Shown here piece after piece: positions 1-6,840 of a stretch of 64,000 nt of DNA (position 1 is the first letter of the stretch; the number at the start of each line of letters is the position of its first letter). The notes below the pieces were generated by a model. The model saw only the letters and a list, made by a program, of their open reading frames with translations, was not told the DNA's origin and did not search any database. Source of the stretch: CBDCZY01 sp965224745. GTDB lineage: Bacteria; Pseudomonadota; Gammaproteobacteria; Methylococcales; Methylomonadaceae. The stretch is taken from contig CBDCZY010000001.1 in assembly GCA_965224745.1 (NCBI GenBank), positions 682,001 through 746,000 on the forward strand, in the 5' to 3' direction. Made by a program: the position numbers and the translations under genes.

Positions 1-428
1 ATAGGACAGACAGGCTCTTGCTAGGCTTTGATCTAAAAAAAGACCCGGCGATCATTAAACGAGCCTACAATGACTCAGATGGTATCACGGCAGCCTTTAA
101 CTACAATCTTTTGAAGAGAATTAATCGGGAATTAGAGGCTGATTTTGATTTAGATAATTTTGTACATGAACCAGCGTATAATCCTGAGTCAGGTAAAGCT
201 AAAAGCTTTTTGGTGAGCAAAATAAAGCAGACCGTATTCATTAAAGCATTGGCAAAGTCGTTCGATTTTTATGCATGGGAAACGATCCACACTGAAATTA
301 GTGAAAAATACAATCAAACTAAAATCAATGAGATTGCTGTTGCTGCAGGATTTGATATTACGGATCAATGGGCCGACCCCCGCCAATATTTTATGAATTC
401 ACTGTGGCAGCCCAGGGAAAAATTATGA
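1..428 (+). CDS. egtD: L-histidine N-alpha-methyltransferase EgtD, C-terminal part (5' end outside window)
   Basis: The reading frame is open from the window edge (frame of base 3) to TGA at 426-428, so only the last ~142 residues are visible. The segment reading LLLGFDLKKDP, then AYNDSDGITAAFN and NLLKRINRELEADFDL, is the typical C-terminal half of the SAM-dependent EgtD/DUF2260 family, which trimethylates histidine in ergothioneine synthesis. The N-terminal SAM-binding fold and any egtB partner must lie to the left. The stop overlaps the ATG of the next gene by four bases (ATGA), suggesting co-translation. The family call is firm; the precise substrate is inferred from the family. Confidence 0.85.
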   Translation, partial: RTDRLLLGFDLKKDPAIIKRAYNDSDGITAAFNYNLLKRINRELEADFDLDNFVHEPAYNPESGKAKSFLVSKIKQTVFIKALAKSFDFYAWETIHTEISEKYNQTKINEIAVAAGFDITDQWADPRQYFMNSLWQPREKL

Positions 429-705
429 AAGCAATTTGGAGTGACGAAATTATCGCCGAAAGCTCTGATACCGTTGTCGTTGATGGCAATCATTATTTCC
501 CCCGAGATACCCTAAGTCTGAATATTTCAAACCGAGTACTCACCATACAATATGCGGATGGAAAGGGGAGGCATCCTATTTGTCGGTCAAAGTAGGCGAC
601 CAGTTAAGTGCTGACGCTGCCTGGTTTTATCCTGAACCGCAGCAAGCCGCAGCAAATATCAAAGGACGGGTGGCCTTTTGGAAAGGGGTTCAGGTGGTAG
701 ATTAA
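425..705 (+). pseudogene. DUF427 domain protein, frameshifted
   Basis: Translation from ATG 425 gives MKAIWSDEIIAESSDTVVVDGNHYFP..., the start of a DUF427 protein (small beta-fold, unknown function). After about base 520 the family sequence continues in another frame: YFKPSTHHTICGWKG, then DAAWFYPEP, then NIKGRVAFWKGVQVVD, ending at TAA 703-705. The two frames are related by loss of one base near 'agtctgaatattt'. With one base restored the protein would be about 93 residues, the normal family length. It is either a recent pseudogene or a sequencing error. It overlaps the end of egtD, so the two probably formed one transcription unit. Confidence 0.85.
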
Positions 706-714
706 TTCAGCATT

Positions 715-748
715 AGGGGTCATATCAATGTTTGACCCCTTTTTCTTT
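715..748 (+). terminator. Rho-independent terminator after egtD-DUF427
   Basis: AGGGGTCA (715-722) pairs perfectly with TGACCCCT (733-740) across a 10-nt loop and is followed by a T-rich tail (TTTTTCTTT). It lies 10 bases after the DUF427 stop and fits the end of the egtD operon. Confidence 0.8.
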
Positions 749-754
749 CAGTCA

Positions 755-925
755 GACACCTCAAAACTGATGCTTTACTCAGATCAGGATGTGCTACATT
801 CAACCGAACTTTTCTGTCAACACCTACAGTATTTAATAATTAAGCAAAGTATGATTAGAAGAGAAAATTGTTGGGACAATTATGTGATAGAGCGTTTTCA
901 GGGGTTTGAATTCAGAAAGACTGAA
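755..925 (+). pseudogene. IS3-family transposase (OrfB) fragment
   Basis: The frame reads LMLYSDQDVLHSTELF, then KQSMIRRENCWDN, YVIERF and FRKTE. This matches the C-terminal catalytic region of IS3/IS150-type OrfB transposases (usual form HSDQG.QYTS ... SMSRRGNCWDN...ERF...KTE), including the second Asp and the Glu of the DDE triad. Only ~55 residues remain. There is no upstream part, no orfA and no recognisable terminal repeats, so it is a dead remnant wedged between the egtD terminator and the next gene. Confidence 0.75.
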
Positions 926-998
926 CCTCTGAGCTTTATGAAACATCGCTCTGTTGTTAACAACGCTAGAAATTCTTACAAATGAAGAAAACCTAATA

Positions 999-2045
999 AT
1001 GATTGGCAAATTCAAGATTTTAACAGCCTCAATCTGCCTTGCGCTATTGCTGCTACCGGGTTGTATAAGTAAAACCAAGTTGATTTCAAAGAGCTTAGTA
1101 CCCGCTAAATATAATGAACTGGCTAATGTAAAAAGTATTATTGTTTTGCCGTTTACGTTGGACGGAAGAATAAATAACGAAATAACTGACAGATTTGAAG
1201 CTGCTATTGCTAGTATCCGCGTCGGAAATCAGCCTTATTTCAATGTCACTGAGCGAGGGAGTCTTGATCGTATCATAACTAAATACGTCGTAGGAAGTAA
1301 TGGAACAATTGATCCTAATAGCGCTTTAAAAGTGGGCAAAAAAGCTGGGGTTCAAGCCGTTATATTGGGTGCTGTCACTCGCTACAACATTGAACGGGCA
1401 CAAATTGATGAATATGAAGATTATTGTGTTCTTTACGACCGGGATGACAGATGTACGAACTGGACCAAAGTGCCTATTCCTTGTGAACATACCACAGCGG
1501 TATTCGCTTTCATTCCTAAAATGATCAGTGTAGCAACGGGGAAAATTTCCGCTGCTGAAACCATTGAGCGCAAATCTAAGGATGTTGATTGTGGCAATAG
1601 AAGCCATATCAGCAGTATCAGCAGTGATGATACGCTTATTAATAATGCGATGAAAATGGCTTTCGATGCTTTTAAGGAAATGATAGCTCCGCATTATCAG
1701 GATGAGGTCATTGTGTTGTTTGACCGTGATAATTCGGAGCCATCCGAGATCGTGCAGAAGCAAATTAAACAGGGGATTCGCTTTGCCGGAGACGGCAGAA
1801 TGGATCGTGCTTGTGAGATCTGGAAAACTGCAGCGGCAATGCATAAAGCAGGGTATCTCATGCCATACTTGCTCGGGGTCTGCGCTGAAACGTTTGGCAA
1901 CTTACACCAAGCCTTCACGCTGTATAAAACAGCCGATAACAACACGACTCACTCTGTTATCGAAATTAATGAAGCACTGACCCGGGTCGAAGTCAAGTTG
2001 GAAGATCAGGTGAAACTGGATAAAACCAGAGGAAGTCCAAAGTAA
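999..2045 (+). CDS. Predicted lipoprotein with CsgG/TolB-like N-terminal domain
   Basis: The start at 999 is chosen because it gives a clean lipoprotein signal: MIGKFKILTASICLALLLLPGC, with lipobox LPGC. An ATG at 954 lies further upstream in the same frame but would put 15 polar residues before the signal. The mature part (about 325 residues) begins with a segment resembling CsgG/TolB-like lipoproteins (KSIIVLPFTLDG, then ERGSLDRIITKY and AGVQAVILGAVTRY). It ends with a helical stretch of TPR flavour (GRMDRACEIWKTAAAMHKAGY, LHQAFTLYKTA). The middle has a Cys-containing segment (YCVLYDRDDRC). Probably envelope-located; specific function unknown. Its 3' end overlaps the convergent gene by 53 bases. 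Confidence 0.7.
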   Translation: MIGKFKILTASICLALLLLPGCISKTKLISKSLVPAKYNELANVKSIIVLPFTLDGRINNEITDRFEAAIASIRVGNQPYFNVTERGSLDRIITKYVVGSNGTIDPNSALKVGKKAGVQAVILGAVTRYNIERAQIDEYEDYCVLYDRDDRCTNWTKVPIPCEHTTAVFAFIPKMISVATGKISAAETIERKSKDVDCGNRSHISSISSDDTLINNAMKMAFDAFKEMIAPHYQDEVIVLFDRDNSEPSEIVQKQIKQGIRFAGDGRMDRACEIWKTAAAMHKAGYLMPYLLGVCAETFGNLHQAFTLYKTADNNTTHSVIEINEALTRVEVKLEDQVKLDKTRGSPK

Positions 2046-2346
2046 TAAGCCGGGAAGGGTACGCAGTTTTTTTGTCCACCGTCAAAGTTGAATAATGGTG
2101 GGCAGAAAAGATTACCTCACCCTGACTGATGTGGAGACAGCGAGGTGGTTTTGTGTAACCTTCTGGACATCGTTTTTTGGTGCAACCTTCTATTTTACCC
2201 TCTACAACGAGGCAACGATTACAGCCATCAAACCAAGTAACGCAACCATTAGGTATATCGACTGATCCCGGTGTTTCCGGTATAGATCCAGAACACGATA
2301 ATAAAACGCCAGTAAGGCAGATGATGACTAAACGAATTGTTTTCAT
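1993..2346 (-). CDS. Small cysteine-rich lipoprotein
   Basis: 117 residues. The N-terminus MKTIRLVIICLTGVLLSC is a lipoprotein signal with Cys at the cleavage site. The mature protein has a compact cysteine motif (NGCVTWFDGCNRCLV, EGCTKKRCPEG, PPRC), suggesting a disulfide-stabilised or metal-binding module. The last ~40 residues look random and run into the 3' end of the convergent lipoprotein gene, so the functional part may be only the first ~75 residues. Function unknown. Confidence 0.6.
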   Translation of the reverse strand: MKTIRLVIICLTGVLLSCSGSIPETPGSVDIPNGCVTWFDGCNRCLVVEGKIEGCTKKRCPEGYTKPPRCLHISQGEVIFSAHHYSTLTVDKKTAYPSRLITLDFLWFYPVSPDLPT

Positions 2347-2488
2347 GTTATGAATTACCCTGATACAGTACTAATTGATTAGAGTTAGAGAAAAGTTGCC
2401 AGAATTTAATGGTACCAAAAAAACTTGCCATACAACCACGAATATCTGTATATTAAAACATTCTAAAATAATGTTTATTTAAAATGGT

Positions 2489-2920
2489 ATGAAGAAACAA
2501 ATAGCTTTAATCTTACTATTATGTTCTATGATGGCTGCTGCTGGTAGCATTAATCATCGCTCAAAAATTGTTCTTGATGACCAAGGAACCAATATGATTT
2601 TGACTGAGATGAGAAAAATGTTGTCAGGAACAAAGGATATTATTTTGGCTTTGGCTGAAAATGATATGGCTAAAGTATCAAAAGCGGCGGGTCAAATGGG
2701 CAAACATATGACTCATCAAGTTGAAAGATCTAAAATCATGGGCTCCTTGCCAAGTGAGTTCAGAAAATTAGGGATGTCGGTTCATGCTGATTTCGATAAA
2801 ATTTCTACAGATGCCGCCACTCATGGAGAAAGCGCCTCAATATTGAAACAATTGGGTACTGCGATGAATAAATGTGTCGCTTGTCATGAAGGTTATCGGT
2901 TAGTAAAAGCACCGGAATGA
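2489..2920 (+). CDS. Cytochrome c'-like monohaem protein
   Basis: 143 residues with an N-terminal signal peptide (MKKQIALILLLCSMMAAAG). A helical body is followed by a single haem-binding motif CVACH (C129, C132, H133) near the C-terminus. A four-helix bundle with C-terminal CXXCH is the architecture of periplasmic cytochrome c' proteins, which bind gases such as NO and are frequent in methylotrophs. The long stretch rich in Met and Lys is compatible with that fold. The family assignment rests on architecture only. Monocistronic; the next gene is convergent. Confidence 0.7.
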   Translation: MKKQIALILLLCSMMAAAGSINHRSKIVLDDQGTNMILTEMRKMLSGTKDIILALAENDMAKVSKAAGQMGKHMTHQVERSKIMGSLPSEFRKLGMSVHADFDKISTDAATHGESASILKQLGTAMNKCVACHEGYRLVKAPE

Positions 2921-3004
2921 GTCTAGAAAGATACACATAGGTTGATAATTATCCATTGGTTTTGTCTGTGTGAATGAAGAATTAATTTTGCATGGTTTTA
3001 TCGA

Positions 3005-3940
3005 TCAAGATGTGTCGCAACATGTCATCAAACCTTTAATATGCGCCGCTGCGCTTTGCCCTAAGGCAGTTAAATGATAGCCACCTTCTAAGGAGGATAC
3101 AATTCTGTTGCTGGAATATTTGGCAGCGATTTCTACCAGTTTTTTAGTCACCCAGAAAAAATCATCTTCGACTAATTTGAGTTGAGCCAGTGGATCATTC
3201 AGGTGCGCATCGAATCCGGCTGAAATAAAAATCATTTCAGGTTGGAACGCTTCTAATTCTGGCAACCATTGTTGTTTGATCTCTTTTCTAAAAATACTAC
3301 CTGCCGAATCTGCCGGTAGTTTTACGTTAATAATGTGACCAGAAATACTGTCGTGTCCGGTATAAGGGTAAAGCGGAGATTGGTAGGACGAACAAATAAG
3401 CACTCGGTTATCATTGAAAAAGATGTTTTCCGTACCATTGCCGTGGTGAACATCAAAATCAATAATTGCGACTCGCTTTAACCCAAATTGTTCAAGGGCA
3501 TGCGCAACACCCGTTGCGATATTATTGAAAAAACAAAAGCCCATTGCTTTTTCATATTCTGCATGATGGCCTGGAGGGCGCACATTACAAAAGGCATTGT
3601 TGACTTGGTTATTAATGACTAAGTCGGTCGCTTTAACAACTGCACCAGCGGCACGAAGAGAAGCTTGCAGAGTATATTGATTCATGGCGGTATCAGGGTC
3701 AATTGTATATTGACCGTGGTCGAGTGAGTGTTCAAAAATGAATGCTATATGCTCTTTTGAGTGAACTCTGGCCAATTGTTCAAAGGTCGCTTTAGGTGAT
3801 TCGCTAACTATCAGCAGGTCCATCAAACCCTCGGTAATCAAATGCTCCTCGATACTTGATAAGCGCTCTGGGGACTCAGGATGCACGGAAGATATTTGAT
3901 GCTTTAAACAATCTGTATGGGTAATATAAGCGGTTGCCAT
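3005..3940 (-). CDS. Histone deacetylase-family amidohydrolase
   Basis: 311 residues, the usual length for bacterial class II HDAC-like/acetylpolyamine amidohydrolases. Visible active-site elements: RPPGHHAE (His dyad H125/H126), IDFDVHHGNGT (zinc ligands D163 and H165), SAGFDAH (zinc ligand D244) and EGGYHL (catalytic Tyr288). No signal peptide, so cytoplasmic. The bacterial substrate (acetyl-lysine, acetylated polyamine or other amide) cannot be told from sequence. It stands alone between a convergent cytochrome gene and the divergent TetR gene. Confidence 0.9.
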   Translation of the reverse strand: MATAYITHTDCLKHQISSVHPESPERLSSIEEHLITEGLMDLLIVSESPKATFEQLARVHSKEHIAFIFEHSLDHGQYTIDPDTAMNQYTLQASLRAAGAVVKATDLVINNQVNNAFCNVRPPGHHAEYEKAMGFCFFNNIATGVAHALEQFGLKRVAIIDFDVHHGNGTENIFFNDNRVLICSSYQSPLYPYTGHDSISGHIINVKLPADSAGSIFRKEIKQQWLPELEAFQPEMIFISAGFDAHLNDPLAQLKLVEDDFFWVTKKLVEIAAKYSSNRIVSSLEGGYHLTALGQSAAAHIKGLMTCCDTS

Positions 3941-4079
3941 TGTCTTTCCAGAATTCAGTTTAAATCAATACTATCTTCTCAAAACAGAGCAAGCGATAAA
4001 AGTTTGGTTTTTTGTTGATTTGAAACACTCAGAGCAGTATTCCTAAAATTGGAATATTTTGAGGTTAGAGAAATATTGA

Positions 4080-4108
4080 TTGACAAACGAGACGACCAGT
4101 CGTATTTT
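4080..4108 (+). promoter_or_regulatory. Promoter with embedded TetR-type operator
   Basis: A perfect -35 TTGACA (4080-4085) is followed after exactly 17 bases by TATTTT (4103-4108). The spacer and first -10 base contain the inverted repeat ACGAC-CA-GTCGT (4092-4103). An operator lying in the spacer is typical of autorepressed TetR-family genes. The expected transcription start falls at or next to the ATG at 4115, which has no Shine-Dalgarno sequence, so the transcript may be leaderless. Confidence 0.6.
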
Positions 4109-4114
4109 AGTCTC

Positions 4115-4711
4115 ATGGCTCAAGTATTAACCAAACATATCAATCGTGAAAAGTTATTGAATCAAGGTGTCTCTATGTTAATGACTAAGGGGTACCATGG
4201 CACAGGACTAAAGGAAATACTGGATGCAGTGCAGATTCCTAAAGGCTCTTTTTATAATTATTTTGGCAGTAAAGAAGCTTTTTGCGCTGAAGTAATTAAC
4301 CATTACATTGAACCTTTTATCCTGCAACTGCAAAATCATTTGGAAACACCTGATGTCGATGGATTAACAGCGCTGAAAAATTATTTCAATGAGATGATCG
4401 TCGAACTTAAAAACAATCAGTTTAAAGGTGGATGTTTATTGGGTAATTTAATGGGCGAATTGGGAGACAACAGCGAGATATGCCAGAAAGCCTTACAAAA
4501 AGCCGTGCAACGCTACAGTGATTTACTATCAGAAGGATTACTTAAGGCGCAGCGAGAAGGTTTTGTAAGAACAGATCTATCAGCTCAGTTAATGGCTGAT
4601 TTATTGGTGAATACTTGGCAGGGTGTTTTACTTCGAATGAAGATAGAGAAGTCGGTGGCCCCTTTGGAAAGCGGCTGCAATAGTTTGTTGGATGGATATT
4701 TTAAAAGTTGA
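4115..4711 (+). CDS. TetR/AcrR-family transcriptional regulator
   Basis: 198 residues from ATG 4115. The frame stays open upstream to 4049, but that extension would cover the promoter. The N-terminal helix-turn-helix is clear: REKLLNQGVSMLMTKGYHGTG, then LKEILDAVQIPKGSFYNYFGSKEAF. The C-terminal ligand domain is helical and has a GGCLLGNLMGELG segment found in TetR regulators that sense reactive electrophiles or thiol reagents (AcuR/NemR-like resemblance, tentative). An operator-like inverted repeat sits in its promoter. It precedes the methanethiol oxidase operon in the same direction, making it the best candidate regulator of those genes. Confidence 0.88.
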   Translation: MAQVLTKHINREKLLNQGVSMLMTKGYHGTGLKEILDAVQIPKGSFYNYFGSKEAFCAEVINHYIEPFILQLQNHLETPDVDGLTALKNYFNEMIVELKNNQFKGGCLLGNLMGELGDNSEICQKALQKAVQRYSDLLSEGLLKAQREGFVRTDLSAQLMADLLVNTWQGVLLRMKIEKSVAPLESGCNSLLDGYFKS

Positions 4712-4865
4712 TGTTGTGTGGTTTTTTTATTAAATCTAAAAACCATCTTTGGTTAGGTTGAAAATGGAAAAGATTTAATAGAAAAACAATCAATTCTATA
4801 TATTTCATCTTTTTGGGAACGGCTGGTTATATTTTTTTAATTTGGAATTTAATAAGGAGAGTGTT

Positions 4866-5138
4866 ATGCCAAAATTTTTAATTGAACGAGAAATTCCCGA
4901 AGCAGGAAAATTGTCTGCTGAAGAGCTGCAAGGCATCTCGCAAAAATCTTGCGCAGTAATTAATAGAATGGAAGTACCTATTCAATGGGTCGAAAGTTAC
5001 GTGACGGATAACAAAGTTTACTGCGTTTATATAGCGCCCGATGCAGAGGCTATTCGTGAACACGCTGAGCATGGAGGGTTTCCTGCTAATTCAATTGAAC
5101 AGATAAAAAGTATCATTGATCCGACAACAGCAGAATGA
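4866..5138 (+). CDS. DUF4242 domain protein
   Basis: 90 residues from ATG 4866, which has a strong Shine-Dalgarno sequence (AAGGAGAG). MPKFLIEREIPEAGKLSAEELQ..., then VQWVESYV-like and VYCVYIAPDAEAIREHAEHGGFP, is the pattern of DUF4242 proteins: small ferredoxin-like alpha/beta proteins with conserved His residues (HAEHGG), some reported to bind metal. No signal peptide. It is the first gene of a co-directional set (gaps of 54, 20 and 50 bases) leading to the ferredoxin-like protein, methanethiol oxidase and the SCO1-MauG protein. Its role there is unknown. Confidence 0.8.
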   Translation: MPKFLIEREIPEAGKLSAEELQGISQKSCAVINRMEVPIQWVESYVTDNKVYCVYIAPDAEAIREHAEHGGFPANSIEQIKSIIDPTTAE

Positions 5139-5192
5139 GAGAAAGGTAAATTCCAGGTAAAACCAAAACACGATAATGAAGAGGAGAGCACA

Positions 5193-5372
5193 ATGAAAGT
5201 AACATGGGATCAAGAAACCTGCGTTCATGCAGGGGTATGTGTTAAATCATTACCGCAAGTCTTTAAGGTTGAAAATGGTGCGTTCATTATTGACATCCAA
5301 GGTGCATCTGACGAAGAAATTTCAAAAGTAGTTCAGCAATGTCCTTCCGGGGCGTTGAAAATTGATGGTTAA
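5193..5372 (+). CDS. Small (4Fe-4S) mono-cluster protein, YjdI/Fer4_19 type
   Basis: 59 residues, MKVTWDQETCVHAGVCVKSL... to QQCPSGALKIDG, with Shine-Dalgarno GAGGAGAG just before ATG 5193. The motif C10-x5-C16 plus CPSGAL near the C-terminus is the divergent single-cluster ferredoxin family (Fer4_19; E. coli YjdI), which has three Cys and often a His as cluster ligands (His12 lies between the first two Cys). No signal peptide. Its position directly before methanethiol oxidase suggests a linked electron-transfer or redox-sensing job, but this is inference. Confidence 0.85.
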   Translation: MKVTWDQETCVHAGVCVKSLPQVFKVENGAFIIDIQGASDEEISKVVQQCPSGALKIDG

Positions 5373-5392
5373 AACATAACGAGGTTATAAAG

Positions 5393-6790
5393 ATGAAAGT
5401 ATATCCCCCAATGTGCTCTAAAAGAGTAATGAGTTGTCTAAAAACCGGTATCTATTCCATACTGACTGTCGCTATTGTTACTCTCGGCACGGTGCCAGCG
5501 CAAGCCGATGAAACGTGTATGTCGCCGTATATGGCAAAAATAGTCGGTCAAGAAGATTATGTCTATGTTTGGACGCTTGGTATGGAGGGACTCGGCGACG
5601 AACAAGATAAGTTGGTAACAGTTGACGTTAAACCAGGTTCAGCGACCTATGGCAAAGTGATCGATTCATTATCTGTTGGAGGCCGTAACGAAGCACATCA
5701 TTCGGGCTTTACTGATGATAGAAGATACCTTTGGGCTGGCGGTCTGGATACCAACAAAATTTTCATATTCGATGTGCATACCAATCCTGCCAAGCCAACT
5801 TTACACAAAACCATCAATTCTTTCGTAGCTAAGAGTGGGGGTGTTGTTGGGCCACATACAACGTATGCCTTGCCAGGCCGAATGATGATTACAGGCTTAT
5901 CCAACAACAAAGATACCGGCGGGCGTACCGCTTTAGTTGAATATTCCAATGCAGGCGATTATGTGGCCACCCATTGGATGCCAACCGATAGCCAATTAAA
6001 CGGCGCTGTAAAGTCTGGCCAATATGCCGATGGTTATGGTTATGATGTTCGAGTGTTACCGCGTCGAAATGTCATGCTAACCTCTTCTTTCACCGGCTGG
6101 TCCAACTATATGATGGATTTTGGCAAATTGTTAAAAGATCCAGAAGCGATGAAACGTTTTGGAAATACTGTGGTGTTATGGAATTTGCACACACGGCGAC
6201 CGAAAAAAATCTTTGATGTACCCGGCGCGCCTTTAGAAATACGCTGTGCATGGAATCCCAATCATAACTATTGTTTTACTACGACAGCGTTGACTTCGAA
6301 AATATGGCTTATTTATGAAAATAGTAAGGGAGAGTGGAAAGCAAGAGATGTTGCCGATATTGGTGACCCTTCTAAAATCCCGTTACCGGTAGATATTTCC
6401 ATTCAAAGCGATGACAACATGCTATGGGTTAACACTTTTATGGATGGAACGACCCGAGCGTTCGACATCTCTGACCCATTCAACCCCAAACAAGTTTTCG
6501 AGAAGAAGATAGGTTCGCAAGTCAATATGGTTTCGTCCAGTTGGGATGGTAAGCGTTTGTACTATACGACTTCTTTACTTGCTAACTGGGATAAGAAAGG
6601 TGATAACAATGAGCAGTTTTTAAAAAGCTATCAATGGGCCGGTAAGAAGTTAACCGAAAAATTTTCTATCGACTTTATCAAGGAAAAATTAGGGCGTCCT
6701 CATCAAATGCGTTTTGGGGCTAAATCTTTGTATGCATCAAAGCCACCGTCTAAACCAGGCAGCGTTATTAGTTTATTAAAACCTGAGTAA
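5393..6790 (+). CDS. mtoX: Methanethiol oxidase / selenium-binding protein SBP56 family, periplasmic
   Basis: 465 residues with an N-terminal signal peptide ending ...GTVPAQA before DETC. The mature protein shows the SBP56 family pattern (MSPYMAKIVGQEDYVYVWTL, then AHHSGFTDDRRYLWAGGLD, VGPHTTYALP and GRPHQMRFG). Bacterial members are copper-containing methanethiol oxidases converting CH3SH to H2S, formaldehyde and H2O2. The call is strengthened by the next gene, which carries SCO1 and MauG domains: known mtoX loci have separate SCO1/SenC and mauG genes downstream. Start 5393 has a weak GAGG upstream; in-frame ATGs at 5411 and 5429 are alternatives. Confidence 0.9.
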   Translation: MKVYPPMCSKRVMSCLKTGIYSILTVAIVTLGTVPAQADETCMSPYMAKIVGQEDYVYVWTLGMEGLGDEQDKLVTVDVKPGSATYGKVIDSLSVGGRNEAHHSGFTDDRRYLWAGGLDTNKIFIFDVHTNPAKPTLHKTINSFVAKSGGVVGPHTTYALPGRMMITGLSNNKDTGGRTALVEYSNAGDYVATHWMPTDSQLNGAVKSGQYADGYGYDVRVLPRRNVMLTSSFTGWSNYMMDFGKLLKDPEAMKRFGNTVVLWNLHTRRPKKIFDVPGAPLEIRCAWNPNHNYCFTTTALTSKIWLIYENSKGEWKARDVADIGDPSKIPLPVDISIQSDDNMLWVNTFMDGTTRAFDISDPFNPKQVFEKKIGSQVNMVSSSWDGKRLYYTTSLLANWDKKGDNNEQFLKSYQWAGKKLTEKFSIDFIKEKLGRPHQMRFGAKSLYASKPPSKPGSVISLLKPE

Positions 6791-6840
6791 TCGCTCAATC
6801 TAATTTATCGCCAAGGATGGCTTTTACTTAATAAGGGTCA

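Noticed and set aside
728..985. A possible 85-residue gene starting MFDPFFFQ
   Set aside because: Its first codons are the egtD terminator and the rest is an IS3 transposase scrap; no complete gene.
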